Source: Saprospiraceae bacterium | Lineage (GTDB): Bacteria; Bacteroidota; Bacteroidia; Chitinophagales; Saprospiraceae | NCBI GenBank assembly: GCA_041392805.1 | Contig: JAWKLJ010000001.1 | Location: 1,426,001-1,490,000 of the forward strand | Length of the DNA stretch: 64,000 nucleotides | Direction: 5' to 3' | Shown: piece by piece, positions 16,865-25,413 of the stretch | How the letters are laid out: each line of letters opens with the position of its first letter | Numbering within the stretch: position 1 is the first letter of the stretch | Notes under the pieces: generated by a model | Seen by the model: only the letters and a program-made list of their open reading frames with translations | Databases searched by the model: none | What the model was told of the DNA's origin: nothing | Translations under genes and position numbers: made by a program

Positions 16865-16895
16865 CAAAAGTATAGTTTAAAGCAAGTCTTTTAAA
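16865..16895 (-). promoter_or_regulatory. Probable Bacteroidota promoter for the dapF transcript
   Basis: On the minus strand TACTTTTG (plus 16872-16865) is a perfect -7 element; TTTA lies 19 nt upstream (16895-16892) as a 3-of-4 match to the -33 box. It sits 45 nt before the ATG of the small membrane protein. Confidence 0.45.
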
Positions 16896-17024
16896 AAAAA
16901 TTAGCTGTCTTGTCGACAAAAAGTATGAAATTTCGGCAGCTATCTTACGTTATAAAATAGCTTTAGGCTTATTATTATTCAGATGGTATGCTTATTTTAG
17001 TGCATTATCTATAATCCCGATTTT

Positions 17025-18461
17025 ATGAAGCAATATGGTGTCGTAGCGATAAGTTCATTGTTGAGTGCTGTATTAGCCGTTTTTATCTATCGCTTTTTTG
17101 AGCCACCCAAAGAAATCCTGATCCGGGAATCTCTTCCGGCCAAGTATACGGCCTTTTCAGATGACCCACTTGATATCCATAGGGAAAGGGCTTTCCTTTC
17201 TTCTGCTCCAACCAATTTTATTGCAGCTGCCGAAGTCGTCACACCGGCTGTTGTGAATATCAGAGCCATTCAGGGCGGCAATTTTGATCTTTGGGGTTCC
17301 AATTCCAGCAGCATGAGTTCTTCCTCGGGGTCGGGTGTCATTATCTCTCCTGATGGCTATATTGTTACCAACAACCATGTCATTGAGGAAGGGGATGAAA
17401 TTGAGGTGACGCTTAATGATAAAAGAGAATTTGAAGCCAAAGTGATTGGCTCAGATCCCTCTACAGATATGGCGCTCATCAAGATTCAAGGTAATAACTT
17501 GCCCTATTTGCCTTTTGGAAATAGTGATTCATTGAGGGTTGGGGAATGGGTTTTAGCTGTCGGCAGTCCATTTGATTTAGAGTCGACGGTTACGGCAGGT
17601 ATCGTTAGCGCCAAGGCCAGAAATATCGATATTTTAGAAGGGCAGGACAGGATAGAATCTTTTATTCAGACAGATGCTGCTGTCAACCCTGGTAACAGCG
17701 GCGGCGCCTTGGTCAATACGAATGGGGAATTAATTGGAATCAACACCGCTATCATTACCCGTTCTGGCCGGTATGAAGGTTATTCTTTTGCTGTACCAGC
17801 CAACCTCGTCCGTAAGGTCATCAAAGATTTACGCGATTTTGGGGTCGTTCAAAGAGGTATCATGGGGGTATATATTGATGAAATCACCAATAAAAAGGCG
17901 AAAGAGCTCAATTTGCCAAGTGTAGAAGGGGTGCTGATTACCCGAATTAGCCCAGGTGGAAGTGCCGAAGAAGCGGGTATTCAAAAAAATGATGTTGTGA
18001 TTAGTATCAATGGTATAAAAACCAGGACCCTTCCGGAAATGCAAGAATTATTAGGTCAGTTTAGGCCTGGCAACGTATTGCAAGTGGAATATATTCGGAA
18101 TGGAAAAACCTATGATGCGGAGATTATTCTAAAAGATAAAACGAATGGCATTGCTGCTATTTCTTCCTCCGATGAGGCTATTTTACGTTCTCTGGGGTTA
18201 GAATTGCGCAACCTCACCAAAGAAGAACAAAAACGACTGCAAATAGACGGTGTAAAGGTGATCAGTATATACCGTGGCAGTAAAATTGAAAGAACGAATA
18301 TGGATCCAGGTTTTATTATTACCAATCTGGATAATAAACGCATTTCTAGTGTCAAAGAATTGATTGATGAACTGGAACGCGCTACGGGTAAGGTCATGTT
18401 AGAAGGGATTTATGAGCATTACCCGGGATCATACTACTATGCTTTCCCTATAGATAAATAG
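17025..18461 (+). CDS. HtrA/DegP-type periplasmic serine protease with two PDZ domains
   Basis: 478 residues. An N-terminal hydrophobic segment (VVAISSLLSAVLAVFIYRFF) serves as signal or anchor. The trypsin-like domain shows H118 (TNNHVI), D148 (TDMALIKI) and S225 (GNSGGALVN). Two C-terminal PDZ domains follow, beginning near residues 285 and 385. The protein degrades or refolds misfolded envelope proteins. Three nucleotides separate its stop from the ATG of the carboxyltransferase gene, an unusual pairing suggesting shared transcription. Upstream 16896-17024 is AT-rich and probably holds the divergent promoters. Confidence 0.93.
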   Translation: MKQYGVVAISSLLSAVLAVFIYRFFEPPKEILIRESLPAKYTAFSDDPLDIHRERAFLSSAPTNFIAAAEVVTPAVVNIRAIQGGNFDLWGSNSSSMSSSSGSGVIISPDGYIVTNNHVIEEGDEIEVTLNDKREFEAKVIGSDPSTDMALIKIQGNNLPYLPFGNSDSLRVGEWVLAVGSPFDLESTVTAGIVSAKARNIDILEGQDRIESFIQTDAAVNPGNSGGALVNTNGELIGINTAIITRSGRYEGYSFAVPANLVRKVIKDLRDFGVVQRGIMGVYIDEITNKKAKELNLPSVEGVLITRISPGGSAEEAGIQKNDVVISINGIKTRTLPEMQELLGQFRPGNVLQVEYIRNGKTYDAEIILKDKTNGIAAISSSDEAILRSLGLELRNLTKEEQKRLQIDGVKVISIYRGSKIERTNMDPGFIITNLDNKRISSVKELIDELERATGKVMLEGIYEHYPGSYYYAFPIDK

Positions 18462-18464
18462 CTA

Positions 18465-20099
18465 ATGACAACAATTGATGTGGAAAAGGGCAAGAATGAG
18501 GATAGCCTCAAACGCTTGCTTGCAAAAATGAACTATCGCCTGGAGGCCATTATGCTTGGTGGAGGCGCCAAACGCATTGAAAAACAGCATAGCCTAGGAA
18601 AATTAACTGCCAGGGAACGCATTTCTTTTCTAATTGACAAAGATAGTTCCTTTCTGGAGATTGGTGCCTTTGCCGGTTATGGCATGTACGAGGAATATGG
18701 CGGTTGCCCTGCTGGCGGAGTTATTGCTGGCATTGGTTATATCAGCGGCCGCCAATGTATGATCGTGGCCAATGATGCCACGGTGAAAGCAGGTGCCTGG
18801 TTTCCCATTACAGGCAAAAAGAATTTACGAGCACAGGAAATTGCCATGGAAAATCGCTTGCCGATTATTTACCTGGTCGATAGTGCTGGGGTGTTTTTAC
18901 CCATGCAAGATGAAATATTCCCGGATAAAGAGCATTTTGGCCGAATTTTCAGAAACAATGCGCACTTGTCAAGCATGGGTGTCCCGCAGGTGGCAGCCAT
19001 TATGGGGAGTTGCGTGGCGGGCGGTGCCTACCTGCCTATTATGTCTGATGAAGCCCTGATCGTAGATAAAACAGGTTCCATTTTTTTGGCGGGCCCTTAT
19101 CTGGTAAAGGCAGCCATTGGGGAAGACGCCGATCAGGAGACCCTAGGTGGGGCAACTACGCAATCCGAAATTTCGGGCGTTACAGATTATAAAATGCCCG
19201 ATGACCAAACTTGTTTGGAGACCATCCGCGATTTAATAGATAAAATGGGGCGCTTTGAGCAGGCGGGGTTTAGCCGAGAGACGCCTCAGCTGCCCAAAGA
19301 AGCGCCCGAAGAAATACTACAAATCTTCCCCGATAACCCCTCCAAACCTTACCCTACGATTGAAATTGTCAAGCGATTGGTAGACGAATCTAAATTGACC
19401 ATTTATAAAAAAGACTATGGTAAAACCATCTTGTGCGCCTACGCGCGGATAGATGGCTGGGCAGTAGGCATTGTGGCCAATAACAGAGAGGTGGTCAAAA
19501 CAGCCAAAGGAGAAATGCAATTTGGCGGGGTCATCTATTCCGACTCAGCGGACAAAGCCACCCGCTTTATCCTCAATTGTAATCAAAAAAAAATCCCCTT
19601 GATCTTTCTCCAAGATGTAACAGGCTTTATGGTCGGTACACGGTCTGAGCATGGGGGAATCATCAAAGATGGGGCAAAGATGGTGAATGCGGTCGCCAAC
19701 TCAACGGTACCTAAATTTACCATTATCATGGGTAATTCCTATGGTGCCGGTAATTATGCGATGTGCGGTAAGGCATATGATCCTCGACTGATTGTAGCCT
19801 GGCCAACAGCGAAGGTTGCAGTGATGGGCGGTTCCCAGGCCGCCAAAACCCTCACCCAAATCCAGGTTGCCTCTCTGAAGTCTAAAGGACAGCCCCCTAA
19901 TCCGGAGGAGGAAGAAAGGCTCTTCAATGAAATCAAAGATCGTTACGAAACACAAACTACCCCTTATTATGCTGCTGCCCGACTGTGGGTAGACGCGATC
20001 ATCGATCCTCTGCAAACTAGGACATGGATTTCTGAGGGAATCAAAGCGGCCAATAATGCGCCAATAGCTCGTTTTAATCCAGGAGTCATACAAACTTAG
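18465..20099 (+). CDS. Acyl-CoA carboxylase carboxyltransferase (beta) subunit, methylcrotonyl-CoA carboxylase-like
   Basis: 544 residues with both halves of the carboxyltransferase fold: KLTARERI.FLID, CPAGGVIAGIGYISGR, and in the C-terminal half FLQDVTGFMVG and GNSYGAGNYAMCGKAYDPR. The beta subunit transfers carboxyl from carboxybiotin to an acyl-CoA. The pattern and length are closest to 3-methylcrotonyl-CoA carboxylase in leucine degradation, though propionyl- or geranyl-CoA enzymes are possible. No biotin carboxylase/carrier subunit is adjacent, so the partner must be elsewhere. Confidence 0.88.
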   Translation: MTTIDVEKGKNEDSLKRLLAKMNYRLEAIMLGGGAKRIEKQHSLGKLTARERISFLIDKDSSFLEIGAFAGYGMYEEYGGCPAGGVIAGIGYISGRQCMIVANDATVKAGAWFPITGKKNLRAQEIAMENRLPIIYLVDSAGVFLPMQDEIFPDKEHFGRIFRNNAHLSSMGVPQVAAIMGSCVAGGAYLPIMSDEALIVDKTGSIFLAGPYLVKAAIGEDADQETLGGATTQSEISGVTDYKMPDDQTCLETIRDLIDKMGRFEQAGFSRETPQLPKEAPEEILQIFPDNPSKPYPTIEIVKRLVDESKLTIYKKDYGKTILCAYARIDGWAVGIVANNREVVKTAKGEMQFGGVIYSDSADKATRFILNCNQKKIPLIFLQDVTGFMVGTRSEHGGIIKDGAKMVNAVANSTVPKFTIIMGNSYGAGNYAMCGKAYDPRLIVAWPTAKVAVMGGSQAAKTLTQIQVASLKSKGQPPNPEEEERLFNEIKDRYETQTTPYYAAARLWVDAIIDPLQTRTWISEGIKAANNAPIARFNPGVIQT

Positions 20100-20201
20100 C
20101 AGCATTTAACGGGAGCCGAAGGATCTTTTCCATTACATGCACCTTTGGTCAATTGTCCAACCTTGATTTTTAAACTAACTTTCACCAGTGATCTGTTACG
20201 C

Positions 20202-20339
20202 ATGCCCCCTCCAGAAACAACATCAAACAAATTTCAAGCTTGGCTAAAACGCATTGGCCTGCTGGGATTTCTTTTTTTCTTTATTAAAGGGATGGTTTGG
20301 GTGGCCATTTTTATGGGAATCGGACAATGTTTTAACTAA
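20202..20339 (+). CDS. Very small membrane protein
   Basis: 45 residues from ATG 20202. A polar start (MPPPETTSNKFQAW) precedes LKRIGLLGFLFFFIKGMVW, a single membrane helix. The KRIG-x-x-GF-FF-IKG pattern recurs in short Bacteroidota proteins of unknown function. Its stop TAA abuts the ATG of the next gene at 20340 with no gap, supporting translational coupling. Function unknown. Confidence 0.5.
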   Translation: MPPPETTSNKFQAWLKRIGLLGFLFFFIKGMVWVAIFMGIGQCFN

Positions 20340-21347
20340 ATGCTTAGAATATATACATTTATAATATTATGCTTGTGTGAGGTGGTTGTCGTTTCCGCAC
20401 AAGAGGTCTTCTCTCTTCGAAATCCCTCCATGGAGGCGCTCCCCGGGCCTGCCAAGACACCTACCTTTTGGCATTTTTGCGGCCCACCGAATGAAACACC
20501 TCCTGATATTCATCCTTCGGGTGCCTTTGGCGTCCAAAAAGAAGCCGCCCATGGCCAAACCTATCTGGGGCTTGTGGTACGAGACAATGGCACTACCGAG
20601 AAAATCTCTCAACGCCTGGATGAACCCTTAACGCCTAACCAAACCTATCGCTTTCAATGTTATGCCGCTCGTCCAGAAATCTATAGAAGCATTAGCCGAA
20701 CCACCATGCGGCCAGATTCTTTCACGCGAGCCATTCGCCTCCGTTTATGGGGTGTCAAACATTGTGAGAAACTTGTTTTATTAGCTACTTCTCCATTGAT
20801 TACAAGCACACAATGGCAAATTTATACCTTTGAATTCTCTACAAATATAGCACTGCCTGGAATCATGCTGGAAGCTTGGTATGAACAAGATGAAACTGAT
20901 GCCTACAATGGTGGTATTTTCATTGATTTGGTATCGCCCATTTACAAAGCTTCTGCCCTATCTATAGGTCCACCTAGTACTCCTCCTCTTAGCGATCCAA
21001 ACTCCCTCAAAGGCTTTGTCTATCAAGAAATACAGAAAATTGCCCTCGACAATCAGTCACTTCCATTGAAGGAACTCATCCACACTGCAGATTCCTGTTA
21101 TTACTACACTTGTTTGCCACTTTGGGATATTGGTCATATCCTAAGCTATTCTCCGAAAGCCAAGCTACACCTTGCCTCCACGATGGCATCTGCCTTACAA
21201 AAAGAAGCCATCGAAGAAGCGCTACAATTGGGCGGACTCCCTCTTCATCGTATCAAATGGCACAAAATGAAAAAACCCGCAAGGTATAGGCGATGGCTGG
21301 GGAACGATCCTAAAGGTGTACTGTATATTGGCCTGACTGGAATTTGA
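20340..21347 (+). CDS. Secreted protein with carbohydrate-binding-like N-terminal domain
   Basis: 335 residues with a signal peptide ending near VVSAQ (residue 21). Residues 25-200 (NPSMEALPG, then a pattern ending in GGIFIDLV) resemble the jelly-roll, carbohydrate-binding-module-like domain that precedes OmpA domains in Saprospiraceae envelope proteins. The C-terminal part (230-335) has an ordered helical pattern (ASTMASALQKEAIEEALQLG) that could be a degenerate OmpA-like region; no peptidoglycan-binding motif can be confirmed. No T9SS domain is seen. Unknown function, probably outer-membrane or periplasmic. Confidence 0.7.
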   Translation: MLRIYTFIILCLCEVVVVSAQEVFSLRNPSMEALPGPAKTPTFWHFCGPPNETPPDIHPSGAFGVQKEAAHGQTYLGLVVRDNGTTEKISQRLDEPLTPNQTYRFQCYAARPEIYRSISRTTMRPDSFTRAIRLRLWGVKHCEKLVLLATSPLITSTQWQIYTFEFSTNIALPGIMLEAWYEQDETDAYNGGIFIDLVSPIYKASALSIGPPSTPPLSDPNSLKGFVYQEIQKIALDNQSLPLKELIHTADSCYYYTCLPLWDIGHILSYSPKAKLHLASTMASALQKEAIEEALQLGGLPLHRIKWHKMKKPARYRRWLGNDPKGVLYIGLTGI

Positions 21348-21421
21348 ATAAATGTAGATATTTGAGCTGATCGCTCTACTTTCATTTTTCAAACCTTATC
21401 TTCGCTTCTAAAATTAAATAA

Positions 21422-22597
21422 TTGGACTACCTAGCGAAAACATTAGCAGGCCTGGAAGAAATATTGGCCAAGGAGCTCAAAGCCATCGGTGCCCAAGACG
21501 TGGAGATCGGTAATCGTGTCGTGCGATTTTCGGGAGATAAAACCATATTGTATCGGGCCAACCTGGAACTACGCACCGCTATCCGCATTCTTACGCCCAT
21601 TCATCGCTTTCGAGTGCGGCATGAGAATGAGTTATACAAAAAAGTCCAACAAGTGGACTGGTCTCAATATATAGGGCTTAACGACACTTTCGCCATTAAT
21701 GCCGTTACCAATTCGGAAGCCATTACTCACTCTCATTACGCGGCCCTTAAGACCAAAGATGCCATTGTCGACCAGTTTCGCAATAAGACGGGACAAAGAC
21801 CTAGCGTGGATATCCACTCTCCTACTCTACGACTGAATCTACATATCCGCAACGACTGGGGAACGATTTTACTCGATAGTTCCGGCGATTCGCTGCACAA
21901 GCGAGGTTACCGGCAATCAACCGTTCCTGCTCCCATCAATGAAGTTTTGGCGGCAGGTATGATTTTGCTGGCAGATTGGCAGGCTGATGGCCACTTTGTT
22001 GATGCAATGTGTGGCTCCGGAACACTGCCCATCGAAGCCGCCCTGATCGCCTATAATATCCCCCCTCAAGTCCTACGACAGGAATTTGGATTTATGCGCT
22101 GGCCAGATTTTGATGCCGAACTTTGGAAGGAAACCAGGAAGGCCGCACTAGCCCGTAGCAAGGATTTTGCTTACGAAATTTGGGCCAACGACAAGGATAA
22201 TGATGCCATCCAGGCAACCAAAGCCAATATCAGGGCCATCGGATTTACTGATAAAATAAAAGTAACCCAAGGAGATTATTCCGACTTTGAACCACCCGTC
22301 GGCTCGGGCTTGATGATGCTAAATCCGCCCTATGATGAACGCCTGGAACGAAGTGATATCAATGCGCTTTACAAAGCTATTGGCGATCGCCTTAAACAAT
22401 CCTATTCGGGTTGGGAAGCCTGGCTTATTTCTTCCAATATGGCTGCTTTAAAGTATATTGGTCTTCGACCTTCCAGAAAAATCCCGCTCTTTAATGGGCC
22501 ATTGGAATGTAAATTCCATAAATTTGAGCTATACCGAGGTAGTAAGAAGGGAAAATGGATGAAGGAAGAAAGGGAAAACGAAAAAACAGGAGATTGA
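21422..22597 (+). CDS. THUMP-domain class I rRNA methyltransferase (RlmL N-terminal half-like)
   Basis: 391 residues starting at TTG 21422; no in-frame ATG is better placed. An N-terminal ferredoxin-like/THUMP region (1-165) leads to the SAM-binding motif FVDAMCGSGTLPIEAALIAYN and the catalytic NPPY motif (MMLNPPYDERL). It matches the m2G2445 methyltransferase half of RlmL (YcbY) acting on 23S rRNA; Bacteroidota commonly carry this half alone. A TATCTTCG element about 20 nt upstream is a possible -7 box without a clear -33 partner. Target base is inferred from the family. Confidence 0.9.
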   Translation: MDYLAKTLAGLEEILAKELKAIGAQDVEIGNRVVRFSGDKTILYRANLELRTAIRILTPIHRFRVRHENELYKKVQQVDWSQYIGLNDTFAINAVTNSEAITHSHYAALKTKDAIVDQFRNKTGQRPSVDIHSPTLRLNLHIRNDWGTILLDSSGDSLHKRGYRQSTVPAPINEVLAAGMILLADWQADGHFVDAMCGSGTLPIEAALIAYNIPPQVLRQEFGFMRWPDFDAELWKETRKAALARSKDFAYEIWANDKDNDAIQATKANIRAIGFTDKIKVTQGDYSDFEPPVGSGLMMLNPPYDERLERSDINALYKAIGDRLKQSYSGWEAWLISSNMAALKYIGLRPSRKIPLFNGPLECKFHKFELYRGSKKGKWMKEERENEKTGD

Positions 22598-22674
22598 AAC
22601 TTACGGTGACACCCTCCTTCTTTTGGGTAGGAATCCGCTAAGTAGTTTGACGGAAATAAACGGGAAACAAGCCA

Positions 22675-23067
22675 ATGAAATATCTTTTAATCATTTTTTT
22701 TTCCACTGCTGGCTTAATGAATAGTGAAGCAAATGGCCAAGTGTTCATTAGCGGCCATTCACTCCCTGAGTTAAATAGAGTCGAAATCCACCCCATGCCT
22801 ATTCCGCTACTTCGCTCTGGATTCCAACAACGCTACTTCCTTCCTACTTTGCCTGCAAAAGAACCAATGCCTGCCTTCCTGCAACTCACGCAACCCAAGA
22901 TTCCACAGACCTGGTCATACCAAGACCTGGCTTTTTTTTGCCGACTAGAAGTCAAAATGGGAAAGGCGGCTAATATTCCTATCAAGGTTCGCCTGGGAGA
23001 GGTGCAATATGTGGAGAATATGGAAGGCAAGTACGGGGATTTGCAACAGCAATTGGGGAATCATTGA
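22675..23067 (+). CDS. Small secreted protein, unknown
   Basis: 130 residues with a signal peptide (MKYLLIIFFSTAGLMNSEANGQ). The mature part is proline-rich and ends in a short segment with FFCRLEVKMGKAANIPIKVRLG. No domain recognised. The stop codon and last codons lie in a reversed fragment of the R1 repeat tail (23055-23090), so the present C-terminus may have been changed by repeat insertion. The 23091-23400 stretch after it contains no convincing gene. Confidence 0.55.
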   Translation: MKYLLIIFFSTAGLMNSEANGQVFISGHSLPELNRVEIHPMPIPLLRSGFQQRYFLPTLPAKEPMPAFLQLTQPKIPQTWSYQDLAFFCRLEVKMGKAANIPIKVRLGEVQYVENMEGKYGDLQQQLGNH

Positions 23068-23090
23068 TGGCAATTTTAATGTCTCCTGTG
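23055..23090 (-). repeat. R1 fragment (tail end, inverted)
   Basis: Read on the minus strand this is GCGCCACAGGAGACATTAAA followed by ATTGCCATCAA, matching the distal end of R1 (CGACACAGGAGACATTGAA plus tail). It overlaps the stop of the preceding gene. Confidence 0.65.
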
Positions 23091-23460
23091 GCGCTTCAGC
23101 CTTTCAACCCTCAACTGCCCCCAGCCAGAAAAACCGAAGCTCTTCAAAGAGGCCCAAAGTCCAAAAAAGAAGCCCCAGGAGTATTTCCCAGGGCCCGATA
23201 AAATCCAACTTCAAAAGTATATTATTAATACTCCCGTCTTAAACGGCAGCAAAGAATGGACTAAAAAGAGTGGCGGCACTTGAGAATATTTGGATTAAAG
23301 CCGCACAAGCAGCTTTGGGGGGGGATTGTATGCAACTAGCTTATTCCGGATAAATAACAATGGGAGATTAAGTATCCGTCACCCTATTCCTGGGCCAAGT
23401 TTTCTCATAATTGCAAGTTATATTCCCATAATGCCATCCACTCTGTCACAAATGTTGTAC

Positions 23461-23860
23461 ATAGCCTCCCAGGGGCATTTCCCCTGGTCGATCTCCTAGC
23501 TCTTAAAAGGAGATAATAATTTAAATACATGCAAATAACCTTCATTAAGCGAAGGAAGATTTTTGGGATAACACGGAATGCCTCAAATAGGCAATACCAT
23601 AGGGATGGTTTTAATCCATGAACATGATGGGAATAGGAAATAAAATATTTCCCATAAGGTGTATGAAAGTGGCTTAGGTACTTATTATCAAGTACCAGGT
23701 ATGATTTTAGTGCTATGGTGCTCCCTTCTGTCCTAATTTTTCTCATAGTACCCCAATAAAGGGTAAAATACAATACTAATACCTTACAAAATTAAACAAA
23801 AATCAGGCCACACATAGCTTTTTTTTAAAATTTATTTAAAAATACCTTTATTTAGGTATC
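23461..23860. other. Hairpin-rich intergenic tract
   Basis: No convincing gene. Short-loop stem pairs follow one another: CCAGGGG/CCCCTGG (23469-23487), ATCTCCT/AGGAGAT (23491-23514), CCTTC/GAAGG (23539-23555), TGCCT/AGGCA (23579-23593), ACCAT/ATGGT (23596-23609), GGAAATA/TATTTCC (23636-23652), GGTACTT/AAGTACC (23677-23696) and ATACCT/AGGTAT (23842-23859). Four are 7-bp perfect stems with loops of 3-10 nt. This suggests a structured RNA or a decayed element; no known RNA family is recognised. Confidence 0.5.
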
Positions 23861-23926
23861 CAGGAGGATTAAATGGTCGTATTTCACGGTTAAACGGTCA
23901 ACCTTCCAACCAAGAATGAAACGCTG

Positions 23927-25006
23927 TTATAAACCCTGCACCACTACCCCATTCTTCATTCGCGGTTCAAACCAGGTAGATTTTGGTGGTAGATAATGGC
24001 CATGATCCGCCCAAGCCATCATTTCTGCTAATTGAATCGGATAAAGGAAAAAAGCCATTGAGTCGAACAAATCAGTGGTGGTTCGGTGGACAAGCTCCAG
24101 TGGTTCTTGCCCCTCAATGTATTTGATATGGGTAGTTGTCCGCAGGTCTTTAATATGAAATATGGAACGAAAGATATGTTCATTTAGCAATTGCGTATCG
24201 AGTGGAGGAAGGCCTGATGAGCTAGGCTGCAACAAATCCGCTTTCCATTTCAAACGATACCATTGTTCCCGAAAAAGCAGGGTGAGTTCATGTTTTTGTT
24301 GCGGCTTTTGTGGAGCTGCAAGTTGCTGAAATTCTCCCAACTTAGCAATTTGTTTCAGGATATGATCGGTTTGCAAGAGTGGAGCGCTAATCAGTCGATT
24401 AAAATCGCGGATTCGGACCTCACTACTTGGAAAAAAGGCGCACATGACGCTATCGATAGATGGAGAAAGCGCAACGGCAGCGGATATGCGATGGTGCCCA
24501 TCGGCTATATAAGCAGTGGGTATTTTTTCCCTAAAGAGGGCCTGAAATTGTTGCAAAATAGCATCTTCTTTTATTTCCCACAAAACATGCCAAAGGTTTT
24601 CCTCTTCAAAAAAAAGCTCCAGGAAGGGAGCATGTTTGCCGCTTTCCGCAAGTATAAGCTGATCAATAGCAGAAATATTAGGGTAGGTCAATAACACCGG
24701 CTTAACAATAGCCTGGCGTTGAAGAAAAAGGTCTAACTGTATCTTCGACTTGCTTTCAATGGTTTCTTCGTGGCCTTTGATCTCGCCATTCAAATAAGCC
24801 TCAATGGGTACACTAGCTATCAATCCGGTGTGACTACCGCGGGGTGTTCGAATTTGGTGGATATAAATGCTTGGAGGCCTTGGTGCTAAGAAACTATGCT
24901 GTTTTACTTGAACAGTATATTGCTCTTTTACAGTTTGGAAAAAGGAATCAGGATGTGCAATTTTTGACAGATTGGGGAAAATGGCGGGAAAAGGTTTTAT
25001 TTCCAT
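23927..25006 (-). CDS. DUF1015 family protein (SerK-like)
   Basis: 359 residues. The family signature YIADGHHRISAA (around residue 170) and an N-terminal IHQIRTPRG..TGLIASV segment identify DUF1015. Relatives include the ADP-dependent L-serine kinase SerK; the D-G-H-H-R motif is part of that active site. Bacteroidota members usually sit near serA/serC, but that neighbourhood is absent here, so a serine kinase role is only possible. It is preceded by an intrinsic terminator at 25081-25041, so it probably has its own promoter in the short space between. Confidence 0.85.
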   Translation of the reverse strand: MEIKPFPAIFPNLSKIAHPDSFFQTVKEQYTVQVKQHSFLAPRPPSIYIHQIRTPRGSHTGLIASVPIEAYLNGEIKGHEETIESKSKIQLDLFLQRQAIVKPVLLTYPNISAIDQLILAESGKHAPFLELFFEEENLWHVLWEIKEDAILQQFQALFREKIPTAYIADGHHRISAAVALSPSIDSVMCAFFPSSEVRIRDFNRLISAPLLQTDHILKQIAKLGEFQQLAAPQKPQQKHELTLLFREQWYRLKWKADLLQPSSSGLPPLDTQLLNEHIFRSIFHIKDLRTTTHIKYIEGQEPLELVHRTTTDLFDSMAFFLYPIQLAEMMAWADHGHYLPPKSTWFEPRMKNGVVVQGL

Positions 25007-25040
25007 TGACTTTTAACAAGTTTCTTCGAGTGCAAGGTAT

Positions 25041-25081
25041 AAAAAAAAGAAAAGTGTGGTTGCCATAGGCGCCACACTTTT
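25041..25081 (-). terminator. Intrinsic terminator on the minus strand
   Basis: Perfect 10-bp stem AAAAGTGTGG (25050-25059) / CCACACTTTT (25072-25081) with a 12-nt loop. On the minus strand it is followed by a T-run (TCTTTTTTTT). It would end the transcript of the FAD oxidoreductase gene, 333 nt after its stop, and shield the DUF1015 gene. Confidence 0.65.
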
Positions 25082-25413
25082 CGGAAATAAAACTAAACCC
25101 CAGTTATATCTTGAAACCCCGAAGGGAATATTTACAGTTAATTATGATATCAAAACGAAGCTACTATTTTTTTATTCTTTAAATATAATTTTTTTTTGAT
25201 TTTTTTTCGCTTCGCTGATGAGGAATGATGATTGGATCTGCCAACTATAAAAATCATCTTTCCTTGTTGTCAAATATACATCTTTTTTTGCCATTTGCAA
25301 AATATACATCCATAACGGCAGCCTTTTGCCCATTATTGTCATATTTGAAAAAAAAATACACTTTCTTTCAAAAAGATACCCACTGCCGGATAGTCATCTT
25401 AAACAGCATTTTT
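25082..25413. other. AT-rich intergenic stretch
   Basis: Between the oxidoreductase stop and the terminator. Very AT-rich, with long T and A runs (for example around 25187-25207). No gene, RNA or repeat is recognised. Confidence 0.5.

Noticed and set aside
23405..23773. 122-codon minus-strand open frame
   Set aside because: It runs through the hairpin-rich tract, its product is not protein-like (scattered aromatics, no domain), and it has no good ribosome binding site.
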